Source: Clarkia xantiana subsp. parviflora
Taxonomy: Eukaryota > Streptophyta > Magnoliopsida > Myrtales > Onagraceae
Assembly (NCBI GenBank): GCA_036873135.1
Contig: JAPTYO010000013.1
Location: 18,411,901-18,475,900, forward strand
Length of the DNA stretch: 64,000 nt
Direction: 5' to 3'
Positions 1-11,147 of the stretch are shown piece by piece. The notes beneath the pieces are model-generated. The model worked only from the letters and a program-made list of their open reading frames with translations, did no database searches and was not told the DNA's origin. Position 1 is the first letter of the stretch. Every line of letters begins with the position of its first letter. The position numbers were made by a program, and so were the translations under genes.

Positions 1-540
1 TCTGAGTGATATTGTAGATATCAGATGTTTTTGATGATCAACTCTTGGGTTCTACTGCACCTCAAGGAGCTCGATCCATCTGAGTGATATTGTAGATATC
101 ATATGTTTTTGATGATCGACTCTTGGGTTCTTCTGCACCTCAAGGAGCTCGATCCATCTGAGTGATATTGTAGATATCAGATGTTTTTGATGATCGACTC
201 TTGGGTTCTTCTGCAACTCAAGGAGCTCGACCATCTGAGTGATATTGTAGATATCAGATTTTTTTGATGATCGACTCTTGGGTTCTTCTGCACCTCAAGG
301 AGCTCGATCCATCTGATTGATATTGTAGATATCAGATTTTTTTGATGATCGACTCTTGGGTTCTTCGTTTACTCAACCGCTTTCAAATAGTCGACCAATC
401 TGAGTGATTTAGTAGATATCAGATTTTTTATGGTCGACTCTTGATTTGGAAAAAGTTTGTCTTCGACGCCGCATATTATCGCCGAATCTGAGTGATTTAG
501 TGGATATCAGATTATTGATGATCGATTTTAAATGTCGGTC
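1..540 (-). repeat. Tandem repeat array (about 78-bp units) downstream of TatNA-1 gag-protease
   Basis: At least five head-to-tail units start at about 1, 79, 157, 233 and 311. Each carries the core GTGATATTGTAGATATCAG, followed by TTGATGATCGACTC and CTCAAGGAGCTCGA. The last two units (from about 395 and 485) diverge and instead share a GGAAAAAGTTTGTCTTCGA segment with the array of TatNA-2 in reverse orientation (16224-16500). The array lies in the 3' untranslated part of the element, where Tat-lineage elements are known to carry variable tandem repeats. Bases 541-685 hold nothing recognisable before the gag stop codon. Confidence 0.85.
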
Positions 541-685
541 GCCTTAAAACAGAGAACTCGGATATCTTGAGGAAAAGAAGAGCCTTTGAAAGGCCTATAT
601 TCATTCATCCTTCCTGAGTTTTGACATAAAAGAGGAACACCATAAAACGAACATTAGCCTTATCATAATAAACAATATTATTTCT

Positions 686-2820
686 TTAAGGAGGTGTTGT
701 CTCTATGACTTCTCTCTGATTTCGACGTCGCATTGAACTGACGTAGCATCCTCGGGATGCTGTTTGGTCGCCTCTCACTTCCCCAATTCCCTGTAGCGTC
801 GGGAACATCATTACTTGATGAGCAGTCGATGGGATTATTCGGTGAGGATTGAGCGTCGTCCTTCCAATGATGGCGTTATAGGCGGAAGCGGCGTCGACGA
901 CTACGAAGAATACATCGATCGTTAGAGTCGTCTTCTCTTTTCCCAGAACTATCGGGAGTTTGATTGCTCCCATTGGATAGGTGGTCCTTCCTGCAAATCC
1001 TATGAGGGGGAAGTCGACTTTCATGAGGTCCCTTTGGGTCAGACCCAAATTCTGAAAGGCCTCGAAGAAAAGTATATATGTCGAGCTTCCACTGTCGATG
1101 AGGATCCTCTTTACTTCGTACTCTGCAATAGTGGCGGTGATGACAAGGGCGTCCTCAAGTGGTTGAGTCACCATCATGAGGTCCATAGTGAAACTGATAG
1201 TTACTACCTCAGTCTTTGCAGGCGCTTTTCCTTTTCCATCACGAGCTATCTGGGCGGCATATACTTCGCGGGCGGTGCTGGTCTCTCCTCCTGAGGCGAA
1301 GCCTCCCGCGATGACATTGATTGTCCCCCTTTGTATTGGGGCGAGGTTATTGTGAGGGGGAGATCGAGAATTTCCCCGAGGACTTCGACTTCGTTTTTGC
1401 TGGGGTTTGAACGGTTTGTCGATGAATTTCGACAACTTCCCCCTCTTGATCAATGTCTCGATGTCGCGATTGAGGGCCACACAATCGTCGGTGTCGTGCC
1501 CTTGTACTCGATGGTAACGACAATAGTTATTCATCTGGGATCCCATCGGGCCTTTTCTTACTTGAGGAGGATCGTCCGGCCTAAGTTTCTCCATTTCTTG
1601 CAATACTACTGATATGTTGTGTGTGAGTGGAGTAAAATTGCCTGGGTAGGGATTAGGATCCCTCCTTATTCCTTGTCGATTTCCCGGGCGGAAGTCTCGC
1701 TCACGTCTTTCTTCCCTCCTGGGCGGTCGGGAAGTGGAGCCCTCCTCGATCTTGGCGGGCACCAGTTGTTTCTTGACTTCTTCGGGCAACAATTCATGCG
1801 ACCTTTCTAGGTCGATGAATTTCTTTACTTTGACGGTGAGGGCGTCAATCCTTTGCACGGGCTTCATCACCATGTTGTCTTTCAGAGCTTGGCTCTGCAC
1901 TCTAAGACCCCTCCAAAAGGTCCGGATCAGCTCGCCATCCGTGGCGTCCTCGTTCAGCTGTTGGAGTATCTTGTGAAACCTTGTGTAGTAGTTGGCCAAG
2001 GTTTCACCTGGGCCTTGCTCGATCTTGTCGAGGAAGTTCATGCTCTTGAGGCGCTGCCTCTGACCTATGTGTCCTTCAATGAATTTGGTTTTCAGCTCAT
2101 CCCACGAGTCTATAGAGTTGTCGGGGAGAACATAAAACCAAGTAGACGCCTCTTCCTTCAGCGTGGTTGGGAAGAGTGCTGCATAATGATCAGGCGTTGC
2201 CCCTCTTCCCAAGAGGGAGGAGTTGTGGGCGTTGATGTGGCGAACTAGGTCGCCTTCTCCGGTATAATCGTCGATGCTCCTCGCGAAGACTTGCGGAGGA
2301 ACTCGAGTATTGAATAGCCTTTTGGTGAAGGGGTGAGAAGTATGATCACGAATGATGAGAAAATCGTTCGCACCTCGCCTCTTCTTCTCCAACAGTTCTT
2401 CGACCTGCCCTATTGTGAACAGGACAGGTTCCTTGCTCACCATTTCGGCCTCGGGGGCTTTAGGGGCTTCTTTCTCCAGGGGATTCTTCTCCTGGATTTT
2501 CACACTGGAAGCTACTTCTTCCTTTTGTGAGGCATCTCGGGTAGGCTCTCTTTCCTCTGGAACAGCCCCTGCTTGGGTTTTATTCCAAAAAGTAATAAAG
2601 GCAGCTATTACTTCCTGAGGAACAGCCTGGGGAGCTGTCCTTGCATCTTCCAAAATTGGCAGAGATTTGGAATGGTTGGGGGTTTCATCGCCGCTAACAC
2701 CATTAGATTGGGGTATTGGGGGATCCTCTTGGGGATCGGCCTCGATGTGGTAGGATCCACTGGTAGATTGCTCCTTTCTTCCACCGGAGTGTTGGAAATC
2801 CTGCTCATTTCGGCAGCCAT
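686..2820 (-). pseudogene. TatNA-1 gag-protease polyprotein, frameshifted near the N-terminus
   Basis: The protein combines capsid/nucleocapsid (gag) with a retropepsin. The likely start is the ATG at 2820, 17 bases after the primer site and matching the start used in TatNA-2; the first ~25 codons are in a different frame from the rest, so a frameshift lies near 2740. In order there is a Ser/Pro/Glu-rich N-terminal stretch, a gag core (FYVLPDNSIDSWDELK...), a basic region, and a knuckle CRYHRVQGHDTDDC with spacing C-X2-H-X4-H-X4-C, which differs from the usual CCHC. The retropepsin active site is LIDSGSSTYILF (about 1081-1110), and IIGRTTLN near the end is the second conserved protease motif. 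The reading frame stops just after NQREVIETTPP, so no RT follows. Apart from the N-terminal shift the frame is open for more than 650 codons, which suggests a fairly recent insertion. Confidence 0.85.
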
Positions 2821-2836
2821 GACTTTTTGATCTGTT

Positions 2837-2854
2837 CCCAAAGACGGCACCAAA
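2837..2854 (-). promoter_or_regulatory. TatNA-1 primer-binding site
   Basis: Directly inside the 5' LTR, the minus strand reads TTTGGTGCCGTCTTTGGG. It aligns with TTTGGCGCCGTCTGTGGG of TatNA-2 with two substitutions. In LTR elements this position is where a host tRNA 3' end anneals to prime minus-strand DNA synthesis; the TGG matches the CCA end of the tRNA. Confidence 0.7.
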
Positions 2855-3523
2855 TGTTGGGATCAAAATGACGTGGCCACAAACTTTACGGAATGGACTT
2901 TTAGGCTTCGCCTTGAACGTAGCTCTCTCGAGGACTTGACTTCCTCCGGGAGACATTTAAGGTCGAGCACCTAAAAAGGGGTGGGGATGGCCCCTGATTC
3001 CACTCCGAAGCTTAAGTTAGTAATGTATTTGAGAGTGTAATATATAAGTATTCAGAGCAGATTGAATGTAATGAAGTAAATAGAAATAGTCCCTATTTAT
3101 AGGGGCGGATTACCGACTTTCTATAAGGCGGCTGCTATGCCCTGATTGGTTGCCTAGGGGCGGCAATCAGCCCTTTGTGATTGGCTGATAGAAGCGGTTG
3201 TCAGTCAGCTGGTGACAAGCAGGTCGCCACGTCACTTTTACTTAGGAGGGATGTCTTTCCTAAGGCGGCTGAAGCAGGTGACAAGCAGGTAGCCACCTGT
3301 CCTCTGGAAGATTCTCTAAGTCTCCATAGTCGACTAGTCATTCTTTTGAAGTCGACTTCTTCATGATTGGTAGTCGACCTTTTATCTCCAAATGGTTGGA
3401 ATAAACAAGAAAGGTCGTCGACTTCTTCTTCTCGCCCTGAAAGCGTACTCGACCTGTCACCTGTAGGAAATCACCATAGACCAAGAACGTACATACATAG
3501 TCGGGTTTATTTATAACCCAACA
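2855..3523 (-). repeat. TatNA-1 5' LTR (669 bp)
   Basis: On the minus strand it begins TGTTGGGTTATAAAT and ends TTTTGATCCCAACA. It is homologous to the TatNA-2 LTRs, which start TGTTGGGTTACGATT and end with the same GATCCCAACA. A TATA box CCTATAAATAGGGAC lies around 3090-3105 on the minus strand. The U3 part carries repeated AGGTGGCnACCTGCTT blocks (3210-3310), as in TatNA-2. The 3' partner is outside the window. Confidence 0.85.
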
Positions 3524-5200
3524 CATTGCATGTTGTACATCAAACTACCAACCATGCATAAATATACTGCACCCTTCATCTGTCCGCGCTCTGCCAGATT
3601 TTTGGGGCCATCACGTTTTGACAGTGTGCACCCAAATACCATCGGCGTATCCACGGGTTTGGCATCCTGTAATTTGAACCTTTTTAACAGCTTGTTGATG
3701 TAGGCTTCTTGAGACAGACACAATTTTCGGGTAGCCCGATCTCTAGAAATTTTAATACCTAAGATATACGTGGCTTCTACCATGTCTTACGTCTCAAATA
3801 CAGATGCTAACCATGAATTTGACTTATTCATGAAACTCATTTCGTTTGCAGCAATGAGTATGTCGTCCATGTGTAAGGTTAAGATGACCTATTTGGACCC
3901 GGAGGTCTTATAATACACGCACGGATCCTCGTGAAGATTCACGAATCAGTTTCCTACGATTTCCTCGTGGAATCTGCGGTACCATTGTCGAGGCGACTAT
4001 TTAAGACTGTAGATGGACCTTTGGAGTTTAAAAACTTTACGTTCGTTGCGAAGAGTAATGAATCCCTCCGGTTGCTCCATGTAGATCTCTTCCTCCAGGT
4101 TTCCGTGGTGGAATGCTGTCTTAACATCCATTTGGTGCTGCTCGGGAATCGAGACTTGCGACCAGGACCATTAATGGCCCTAACCATGGTTTCACGCACA
4201 GTAAGTGAGTTTCTCTTATCAAAGTCCACTCCGTGAATTGGGTAAGTCCTTTCGCAATAAGTCGGGTTGTTCGCCTTTTTTCCATCAGTGGTGAGCCTTA
4301 CTTCAAGGTTCACCTTATCCTTGGGCTCATGTGGTTAGCAGGTAAATCTACTATAGACTATAATGGCTTTCATTTTGGCGATCTCTCTCGTTTATTATTT
4401 TCCTCCATTTCTCCACTTGAGGTCTTTCCAATGCTCGTCAACAGTTTTATACCTTACTTAATAGGATACTTGCCTTTGACTCTCGTCTAGGCATTGCGAG
4501 TCCCATTTATTAGTCTGATCTTTTCTCCCACTCGGAATAATGCTTCTTATCGTAGCATCATTTCTGTTGCGAATGATCCTCACACTCGGAACAATGATTC
4601 TTATTGGAGCATTGTCTCTATTGGGAACAAGAGCACTGCTAGAACCTTGACTTACAACTTTCCTATGACAACCTCTTGGTCTCGGGGTTTACTTCCGAGA
4701 TGCATTCCTTGATCACTAGGATCTGGAACCAAGTATGGTAGGTTCACTCCCACTGGAGACAATGCGTATTTTAGGTAGTTGTGTCATTCCTGGTTTAGCT
4801 ATATGACCACCAGGTTCAACTTGATTCGTCTCAACAGCAACAGTGATTACGTGTGGTAGGGTTTATTCCTCCCACTGGATTTACTATGAAAAGAGGTTCC
4901 CATTTTCATTTACCATGTCATTCGCTTGAGTTGTTGGTTCAAATCTCTCCCACTCGAATTAAGTGGGACCTGATTGTCGTTGTTATTCAGCTCTGTTTTG
5001 ATCATGACTTCTTTGATTGAAACTGTTCATGCATTTGGAAAATTGTCCCTCTTAGTGATGTAACGTTTCATGTTTGACCTCGACACCATTTTATAATCAA
5101 GCTATAAACATGTATTTTCTAAGAGTAACGGACATACTCTTGTCCTAAATACGTGTTTATTGCGCAAATTAATGTCGCGTGGTGATGTACCTTACCGATA
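3524..5200 (-). pseudogene. Cop-1 reverse transcriptase and upstream linker remnant
   Basis: This is decayed copia pol. At 3524-3783 the frame contains TYILGIKISRDRATRKLCLS and further on AKPVDTPM and MVGSLMY, the conserved C-terminal RT segments of copia elements. Around 3840-3900 the catalytic box reads HMDDILIAAN where YVDDILIAAN is expected, so the Tyr-Val is lost. Further right, 4490-5080 is nucleotide-similar to the Cop-2 linker between integrase and RT (20830-21400), including the repeated CTCCCACT(G/C)GGAAC motifs. Multiple stops and shifts rule out function. Confidence 0.75.
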
Positions 5201-6200
5201 TTAATGGAACACAGTTTTACGTTTATGTGAATCATCTTTATCATCCCATAGGGAACCTTTGATAGAATGACTCCAACATTATAAAAAATGTGCTGCTTGA
5301 AGTGCGTCTTATAACTAATGCCTAGCTTGACTTATCGTTCAAGGCTTATGGAAGAAAAATCGTTTAACCGGCTTCATCCTTCCTCGTTTGCTAACTTATC
5401 TCAGAGATTTTATACCATCTCCGAACTAAGCACTTTAGGTTTTCACCTCATGCGTCAGCTGATACTTTTACAAGGTCGTGGTAGCTTTCGAAGCCCCTAC
5501 CGATGTAAATGTTATCAATAATTTGTTTTCGAGGGAATGCAAACGAAAATTCAGCACATCATTATTCAAAGACTTCATCGTTAAATTCATTTCGTGAAAA
5601 CGATGTGTTCCGTCTATCGAGGTCCACTTGCGCAAGGCGCAATTTACCCCGGGTTTAAACCCTTGCTTAAATCGTTTCATTCCTGAATTTATTTCAATTT
5701 AATCCAATCGGTTTCATACATAATCATCATTGCAGTTTATTTCATTCAATGAAGTAATAATAAAATAAGAGTTTTAATCGGTTAATTCTCAGAACAACGT
5801 AATCAATTGATTTAATGGCATATAGAAGTTACTCAAATGTGTGATTAAGATGCAAGGAGGTGTTTGATTTTGGCCATGTTCATTAGCCTTGTTGTTTCGG
5901 TTTTCTCGTTTTTCGGATCGATCTCGTTTCTAGCCGATTCGATTAATCTTGATAAGTAGAACTCATTTCAGATCGAATGGTAGCTAATTTATTCAAAAAT
6001 TCCGAAATATAAATAACCAAAAACGTAAATCGAACAGTATGAGAAATAACTACAATGGCAAAATCTAGATCATCCACGAAGCTTTAAAAGATAAGGTAGA
6101 GCAATGATAGGAACTTAAACGAGACAATTTAATGTACTTTTATCACTGGCGTTCATCACACCAGATGATCGTTTGAGGACCAAAAAGATGATCCCGATTC
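5201..6200 (-). other. Unresolved degenerate Cop-1 interior
   Basis: By position this should hold copia protease and integrase sequence, but I could not align any frame to a catalytic motif. Short open frames (5318-5521 plus, 5468-5680 minus) have no recognisable content. The integrase appears deleted or decayed beyond recognition. Confidence 0.4.
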
Positions 6201-6202
6201 CT

Positions 6203-6790
6203 CTACATCTTCCCTTGATCTTTTGCGGTGAAGCGCAGAGGCGCCCTATGTTTGATCTTGTTTGCTATCAACAAACAAGGCCATTTGATTGATTCAATCA
6301 AGTAGCCAAGTCCGTTGTCATCAGCCAACCATGATAGAGGGTACCTTTGCACAATACTGAGTATCTTTCTCCAATTTGATCTCTCGTTCGTGAGATCTGA
6401 TGTTTGTATAACACCTGCATCTTGAGAAATAAGGGCAACATACTCAAATAGCACTCCTCTGGCTTCGACTGCCCTACCTCCACAGAAGCGGAGTCTAATG
6501 GCGCACCAAAGTTGAAGAGCACTAAGGTTGAGTTTGAAGTCCTCTGAAACCTCTCTGCCCAAGGTTTCCAGTATCACCTCGCAAGCTCTCCGATCCATAA
6601 AGCTCCTTAACTTGTTCGGGTATGTAAGGACGCCTTTTTCATTCACCAATGTTCTTCATCTGTTCACGTCAATACACTTATGTATATTTTCAGCGACAAG
6701 GAGTTCTCTTACATATTCAATCCACGCATCATAATCCATGCCATCCAGATTGTGAGGTTTATAGAAGGGAACCGATCCAGCAATGAAAAC
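6203..6790 (-). pseudogene. Cop-1 gag remnant
   Basis: From about 6790 leftward the minus strand reads SVPFYKPHNLDGMDYDAW, which matches SVRFYEPCNLDG at the start of the Cop-3 gag (43680 and 54062) and is followed by an acidic/aliphatic stretch (YVRELLVAEN). A 148-codon open frame (6203-6649) continues in another frame after a stop. It sits at the end of the copia leader in both Cop-1 and Cop-3, which is where gag begins. The gag assignment rests on position and cross-copy similarity; no zinc knuckle is visible. A host-gene fragment is the alternative. Confidence 0.55.
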
Positions 6791-8272
6791 TAACACTTTG
6801 ATAATCATGCACAATCAGGGAGACAATAACATTTTGAGAAAGAATTGCATACATCAAATACCTATTAAGATGGAATCCGACAAATAATGATTCCTCAGTC
6901 ATCTAAACCAACCGACCACCAGTAAACCAATGGAAGATGGCTGTGAAAGAGTTCACACTATCGTCGTCTTCTATCTAATAGATCAGTCTCTTTAAATGGT
7001 TTTAATCGCAAATTCCCGGAACGAGAATTTTAAAATAAGCATACCCGATCATGGCTTTCAAAATGCCCTTTTTTTTTTGGAAAATTATTCCTATGAATTC
7101 ACTCATGCATACATAATTCTACTATCCATGTAAATTATCATATGCCAGTAACATTCATCATACCACACACAAATGCTTACGCGTCATGCTTCTAATGTTC
7201 CGAGGAACTCATACTTGCATTCATAATTCTACTTAGAATTAAATCGTCGAATGCAACTACATCCTCAACATTCTAGCATACGTGTCAAACATGTAACATT
7301 CAAATATATCATACATATTTAGCGACTGGTTTTCGGTTTTAAAATAATTTTAAACATTAGGGGCTGATTTGCAATTCATGCTTATATACAATTACGCAAA
7401 CTTCTAGACATGAATCCTAGGCATTTCCAACCATCACAACATGTCTATCCTAGTGCGCATTCCATATATTTAACCAGGGCTCCGCCCACAACATGCAATA
7501 TCCAGCTAGCTTGACTTAGTCAAGACAACAGTTCTAATCATGCATAAATATATATATGAATAATAAAAAATTGCAGTTCAGCCCTCTAATTAATCCAGTA
7601 CCAAAAACATGTATCTCCGAGATCCATCCCCATAATCGAAACAAGGCATAAAGGTTAGCAACCCTATGAGCACTGTGTAATCCATTTCGAGGTTTAAAAA
7701 CATTTGGATTTTAAAATTTGACCTCCCTATTTTAATTGACTTTAATTCGGTTTAGAAAATATCGTTCGGTTCAGTCAATCTCAGTCCATTTTGGTCCAGT
7801 TCGGTTTAGATAATTTGGTTCAGTCCGGTCCGGAAAATCCGGTTCGGTTCAGTCCGGCAAAATCCGGTTCGGTCCGGTTTTTAATTTTAAAATCTGGTTT
7901 GGTCCGAACCAGTCCAAGAAAAATAGGGTTCGGTTCAACACTCAAAACCGGTTCAGTTAGATCCACTTAATTACCCCAGTCCGACCCGACCCGAATAGGT
8001 CGAACCGATTGAGAAAATCCGGTTCGGTTTTGTTTCGTCCCGGTTTAAAATATTGGACCAGCCCAATAATTAAAATTTTAAAGGTTGGGCCGAATGTTTA
8101 CTTGAGGCCCAAGTAGGGTTTTAAATCAATTAAAAAAATATTAAACTTAGCCACCAAGTAACATTAACTATATAAAATAATTTCCAATATTAAATATATA
8201 TATATATATATCAGCACTTATCTATCATATATATATTTATTGCTAAGATTCTATCTCTAAGATTAAATCAAT

Positions 8273-8333
<61 letters not shown>

Positions 8334-8636
8334 TAAAATCGACACAATATATATTATATATATTTTATTTATTGTCAATATCTTTAATAGGGAAACAAAT
8401 AACTGACAATATATTTTCTCAATCTTTTAGGTAACAAAATCTATCAATAATATCTTTAACCTATTTAAATATTTAGATATATCGATAGTGATATATATTT
8501 CTGTATATTATTGTGAATCTATCCTAATGTTCCAAATTATAGATATATTGTTACCTTAATTAAAAATTAAAATATGGTAAACAATATAATTTTAAACAAT
8601 TTTATATGTATGTGCCGAAATATCTAACTTGGTGAC
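6791..8636 (-). other. Cop-1 long 5' leader, gag-proximal part
   Basis: This is non-coding. 6790-7050 aligns with 37680-37920 of Cop-2 (shared GTGAAAGAGTTCACA and GACCACCAGTAAACC). 7080-7560 is rich in CATGC and CATAC motifs. 7740-8050 is a degenerate array of GGTTCGGTT/CCGGTTC words. 8110-8600 is AT-rich with a long TA microsatellite. The same order of blocks occurs in the leaders of Cop-2 and Cop-3. Confidence 0.65.
8277..8334. repeat. (TA)n microsatellite, grading into (TG)n
   Basis: About 24 TA dinucleotides are followed by four TG. A shorter TA run lies at 8195-8212. Cop-3 has a TA run at the equivalent leader position (52684-52703) and Cop-2 a CA run (39950-39970). Confidence 0.95.
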
Positions 8637-9286
8637 TGTTAAGTCTGTTTCCACTTGGGTAACATCGAGCTTCTCTCCCACGAACGGGCTCTGGATGTGT
8701 GCTCAGGAACGGGTATCTGTCCGTATGCTGTGAACCTTTGAGACACGATCCTCGAACTAGTCTTCAACTTCCCGACTTTGATCTCTCAAAATCAGGGTCC
8801 TGCACAAGGGGCATTAACCAGCGTGGAGGAGGGGGGGATGCTGGCTGGGCCCTCTCCGACACTCAAGTCAAAATCTTTAGAGAGAGAAAGTCTTTAGAGA
8901 GAAGTCAGAGCACCCAAAAGCCAGAATGAGGGAGTTGTTTAAAATGGGAGACCTAGGTCCCTATTTATAGGAAACCAAAGGATCGTGCCCAGTTTTGAAC
9001 GGTTTGATGCCGGTATAAAGGAAAACGTATACCGTCATCAAGGTGGACTATGCGCGCACTGACTTTTCATACTTGGCAAAATAATCGGGATAAGCGCGTA
9101 GAGTACGTCGGTAATCCGGACCTACCCAGATTGTCTAGCAATCCGTTGGTCCACCGGTCCGGGTACTGCGCGTATTCCGGACCGTTTTGGATATGGGTGT
9201 CCGCAGAAGAGTTCTTTTATGGGTTTTGGAGTATTTTGCGAGGCCCGAAATGTAAATACGAACCCGAATTGGACAGATATCTAACA
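8637..9286 (-). repeat. NAL-1 left (3') LTR, 650 bp
   Basis: It begins TGTTAAGTCTGTTTCC and ends GACAGATATCTAACA. It is paired with 11148-11822; the right LTR has a small extra block containing AATCCGGGCCTCCGG around 11645-11690. The TATA box reads CTATAAATAGGG on the minus strand (about 8958-8970). Confidence 0.9.
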
Positions 9287-9300
9287 CTTTCCCCCGAGTC
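9287..9300 (-). promoter_or_regulatory. NAL-1 polypurine tract
   Basis: The minus strand reads GACTCGGGGGAAAG immediately before the 3' LTR. A polypurine tract here primes plus-strand DNA synthesis, and its position fixes the element as minus-strand. NAL-2a and NAL-2b have the equivalent GACTCGGGGGCAAG. Confidence 0.8.
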
Positions 9301-10790
9301 AAGTAGCGGTTCAAAACCCATGCTTGACTCTTTTTAAGATAAGATATTCGTCCAATTTAGGTTCGGTACTAACCTCAGGGGTGGCCTGTTTGTCAATTCG
9401 AGTGTAGGGATCATAAATTTGAGCAACTTTTAATTTTCCGCCGTATGTACGTAATCTGTTTACAGGGGTAACATAGCGGACAATACGCGTATAACAACAT
9501 GCAATTATATTCGCAATATCATGTAATGAGTAAAATACTTGTAATAATAAAGAATTATACAACGTGATAATATCATGGTACATGATGTAAGCATATAACA
9601 CGTTGTCAACATGTAGATGACGATATAGTAAACGGATGACGTAATCATGCAATAAGCAAAATACTTAGAGCAATGTGAAATTGGAAAGCATGCTTGTCAA
9701 CATGAAGCATGATGTAAACATAGAAAATGATGCAAGCATCAAGCATGTAGTATGATGTAAGCATGGAAAATGATGCAATCATTCAATTCATATTTAGATT
9801 ATAAAAATAATCATATAAGAACCATGAGTTAGCATCATGTACATATAAAAATAATAACATGCGTAATAATCTACGAAGCGCATCACGCAACATTAGGGAG
9901 CATGTATGCAATGATTCTATGTACGTAATGTGTAATAATAACTACGTGTAGTGTGTCATGAAGCATTGTGTAGTATGTATGCAATATGAACATAGGAGAG
10001 ATGCAAAGATGCTTGTAAAGGTTGCTAAGGACTTATATGAAAATACATGAAAGTTTAGTCCTTAGCACATGGTATAGGCACTATTAATGAAAATTAGGAG
10101 AGAGAATACTCATTATCTTACATCCTTCATAGATAAATCTCCGAGAAGCTCTCCATTCTTGATGAAGATGAAGCTTTTGAGATCATAGATTTGGAGTAGA
10201 CACACAATAGTTGATATCAATTGGATTCCGGTGTGGCATGTGTCAATTCGGACTCGCTTCGTGTTGGTGAGTTCAATTTCGTAGATGGCTGGACATTTCG
10301 TGACTTCGTTTGGCCTTAATAGGATCTTGAAATCATAATGTGTGTAGTCACCTTAACATGCACATAATGTGTTTGATAAAATGAATTAGAGTAATTAGTT
10401 TTCCAAATTAGCCAAAAAAAATTCTAAATGCTGGAAATTTTTAGAAAAGTATAAATGGATTGTTATACTTCCCTTGTGCATAGTATTCATTGCCGTCATG
10501 TTGTTCCATGCTTTAGTCATCGTTTTTGCATGCTTGATGTTGATGATGGATAGTTGTTCGGACATGATCGTTGATTGTTGTACATGGGTAATGGTAAGCT
10601 AATGTGCTTTGAGCGTCGTATGTTGATCATCGGCCATTTTCTGCGAGCATGCTAAAACACTTAGAAAATATTTTAACAATATCTAATGCTTGTTACTATA
10701 GATGTCGCCGTATGAGCTTTGTCGATAAGCGTCGTAGGAATGCTTAGGAGGTATTGTGTAGAAGTTGACAATAGCTACTTGATGCATGCA
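9301..10790 (-). other. NAL-1 AT-rich non-coding interior
   Basis: No open frame here resembles a protein. The stretch 9480-10000 consists of loosely repeated CATGATGTAAGCATG-like words. From 10020 on it matches the NAL-2a interior (for example GACTTCGTTTGGCCTT and GCTAAAACACTTAGAAAAT), so it is conserved family sequence. Confidence 0.7.
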
Positions 10791-10796
10791 ATCCAT

Positions 10797-11147
10797 CCTA
10801 GTTGACATGTATGTTCGTACATGGAAACACTTAGAAAATATTATCCCCCTGTCGACATCAATCCTCGTCGACATGTATGTACGTACATGGAAACACTTAG
10901 AAAATATTCTCCCCTTGTCGACATGCATCCATGTCGACATGTATGTACGTACATGGAAATACTTAGAAAATATTCTTCACTTGTCGACATGCATCATGGT
11001 CGACATGTGTGTACGTACATGGAAATACTTAGAAAATATTCTTCACTTGTCGACATGCATCCTTGTCGACATGTATGTACGTACATGGAAATACTTAGAA
11101 AATATTCTTCACTTGTCGACATGTATGTACGTACATGGAAATACTTA
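10797..11147 (-). repeat. 66-bp tandem array with a palindromic core next to the NAL-1 right LTR
   Basis: About five and a half units, each containing GTCGACATGTATGTACGTAC and CACTTAGAAAATATT. The core ATGTACGTACAT is a perfect palindrome, and GTCGAC occurs twice per full unit. The array runs directly into the right LTR, and the bases where the primer-binding site should be are replaced by a partial repeat unit. Because the unit is a multiple of three, spurious long open frames appear in several frames. Confidence 0.9.

Larger units (their letters stand above)
1..3523 (-). mobile_element. TatNA-1: gag-protease-only Ty3/gypsy (Tat-type) element, left end outside window
   Basis: The element runs right to left: 5' LTR (2855-3523), primer-binding site, gag-protease ORF, then tandem repeats reaching the window edge. 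The LTR has TG...CA ends and a plant TATA box read on the minus strand. The protease is followed directly by non-coding repeats, with no reverse transcriptase or integrase in the 685 bases that are visible. TatNA-2 (13201-20093) has the same order and is complete, so the missing pol is a family feature and not caused by the window edge. It interrupts the RT region of Cop-1; the putative target duplication on the right is CATTG (3524-3528), and its partner lies outside the window. Confidence 0.85.

Noticed and set aside
686..2830. Several 80-130 codon plus-strand frames across TatNA-1
   Set aside because: They oppose the gag-protease frame, which has recognisable knuckle and protease motifs; no motif is seen on the plus strand.
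6203..6649. 148-codon minus-strand frame as a novel host gene
   Set aside because: The sequence just upstream matches the Cop-3 gag start, and the position at the end of a copia leader fits gag.
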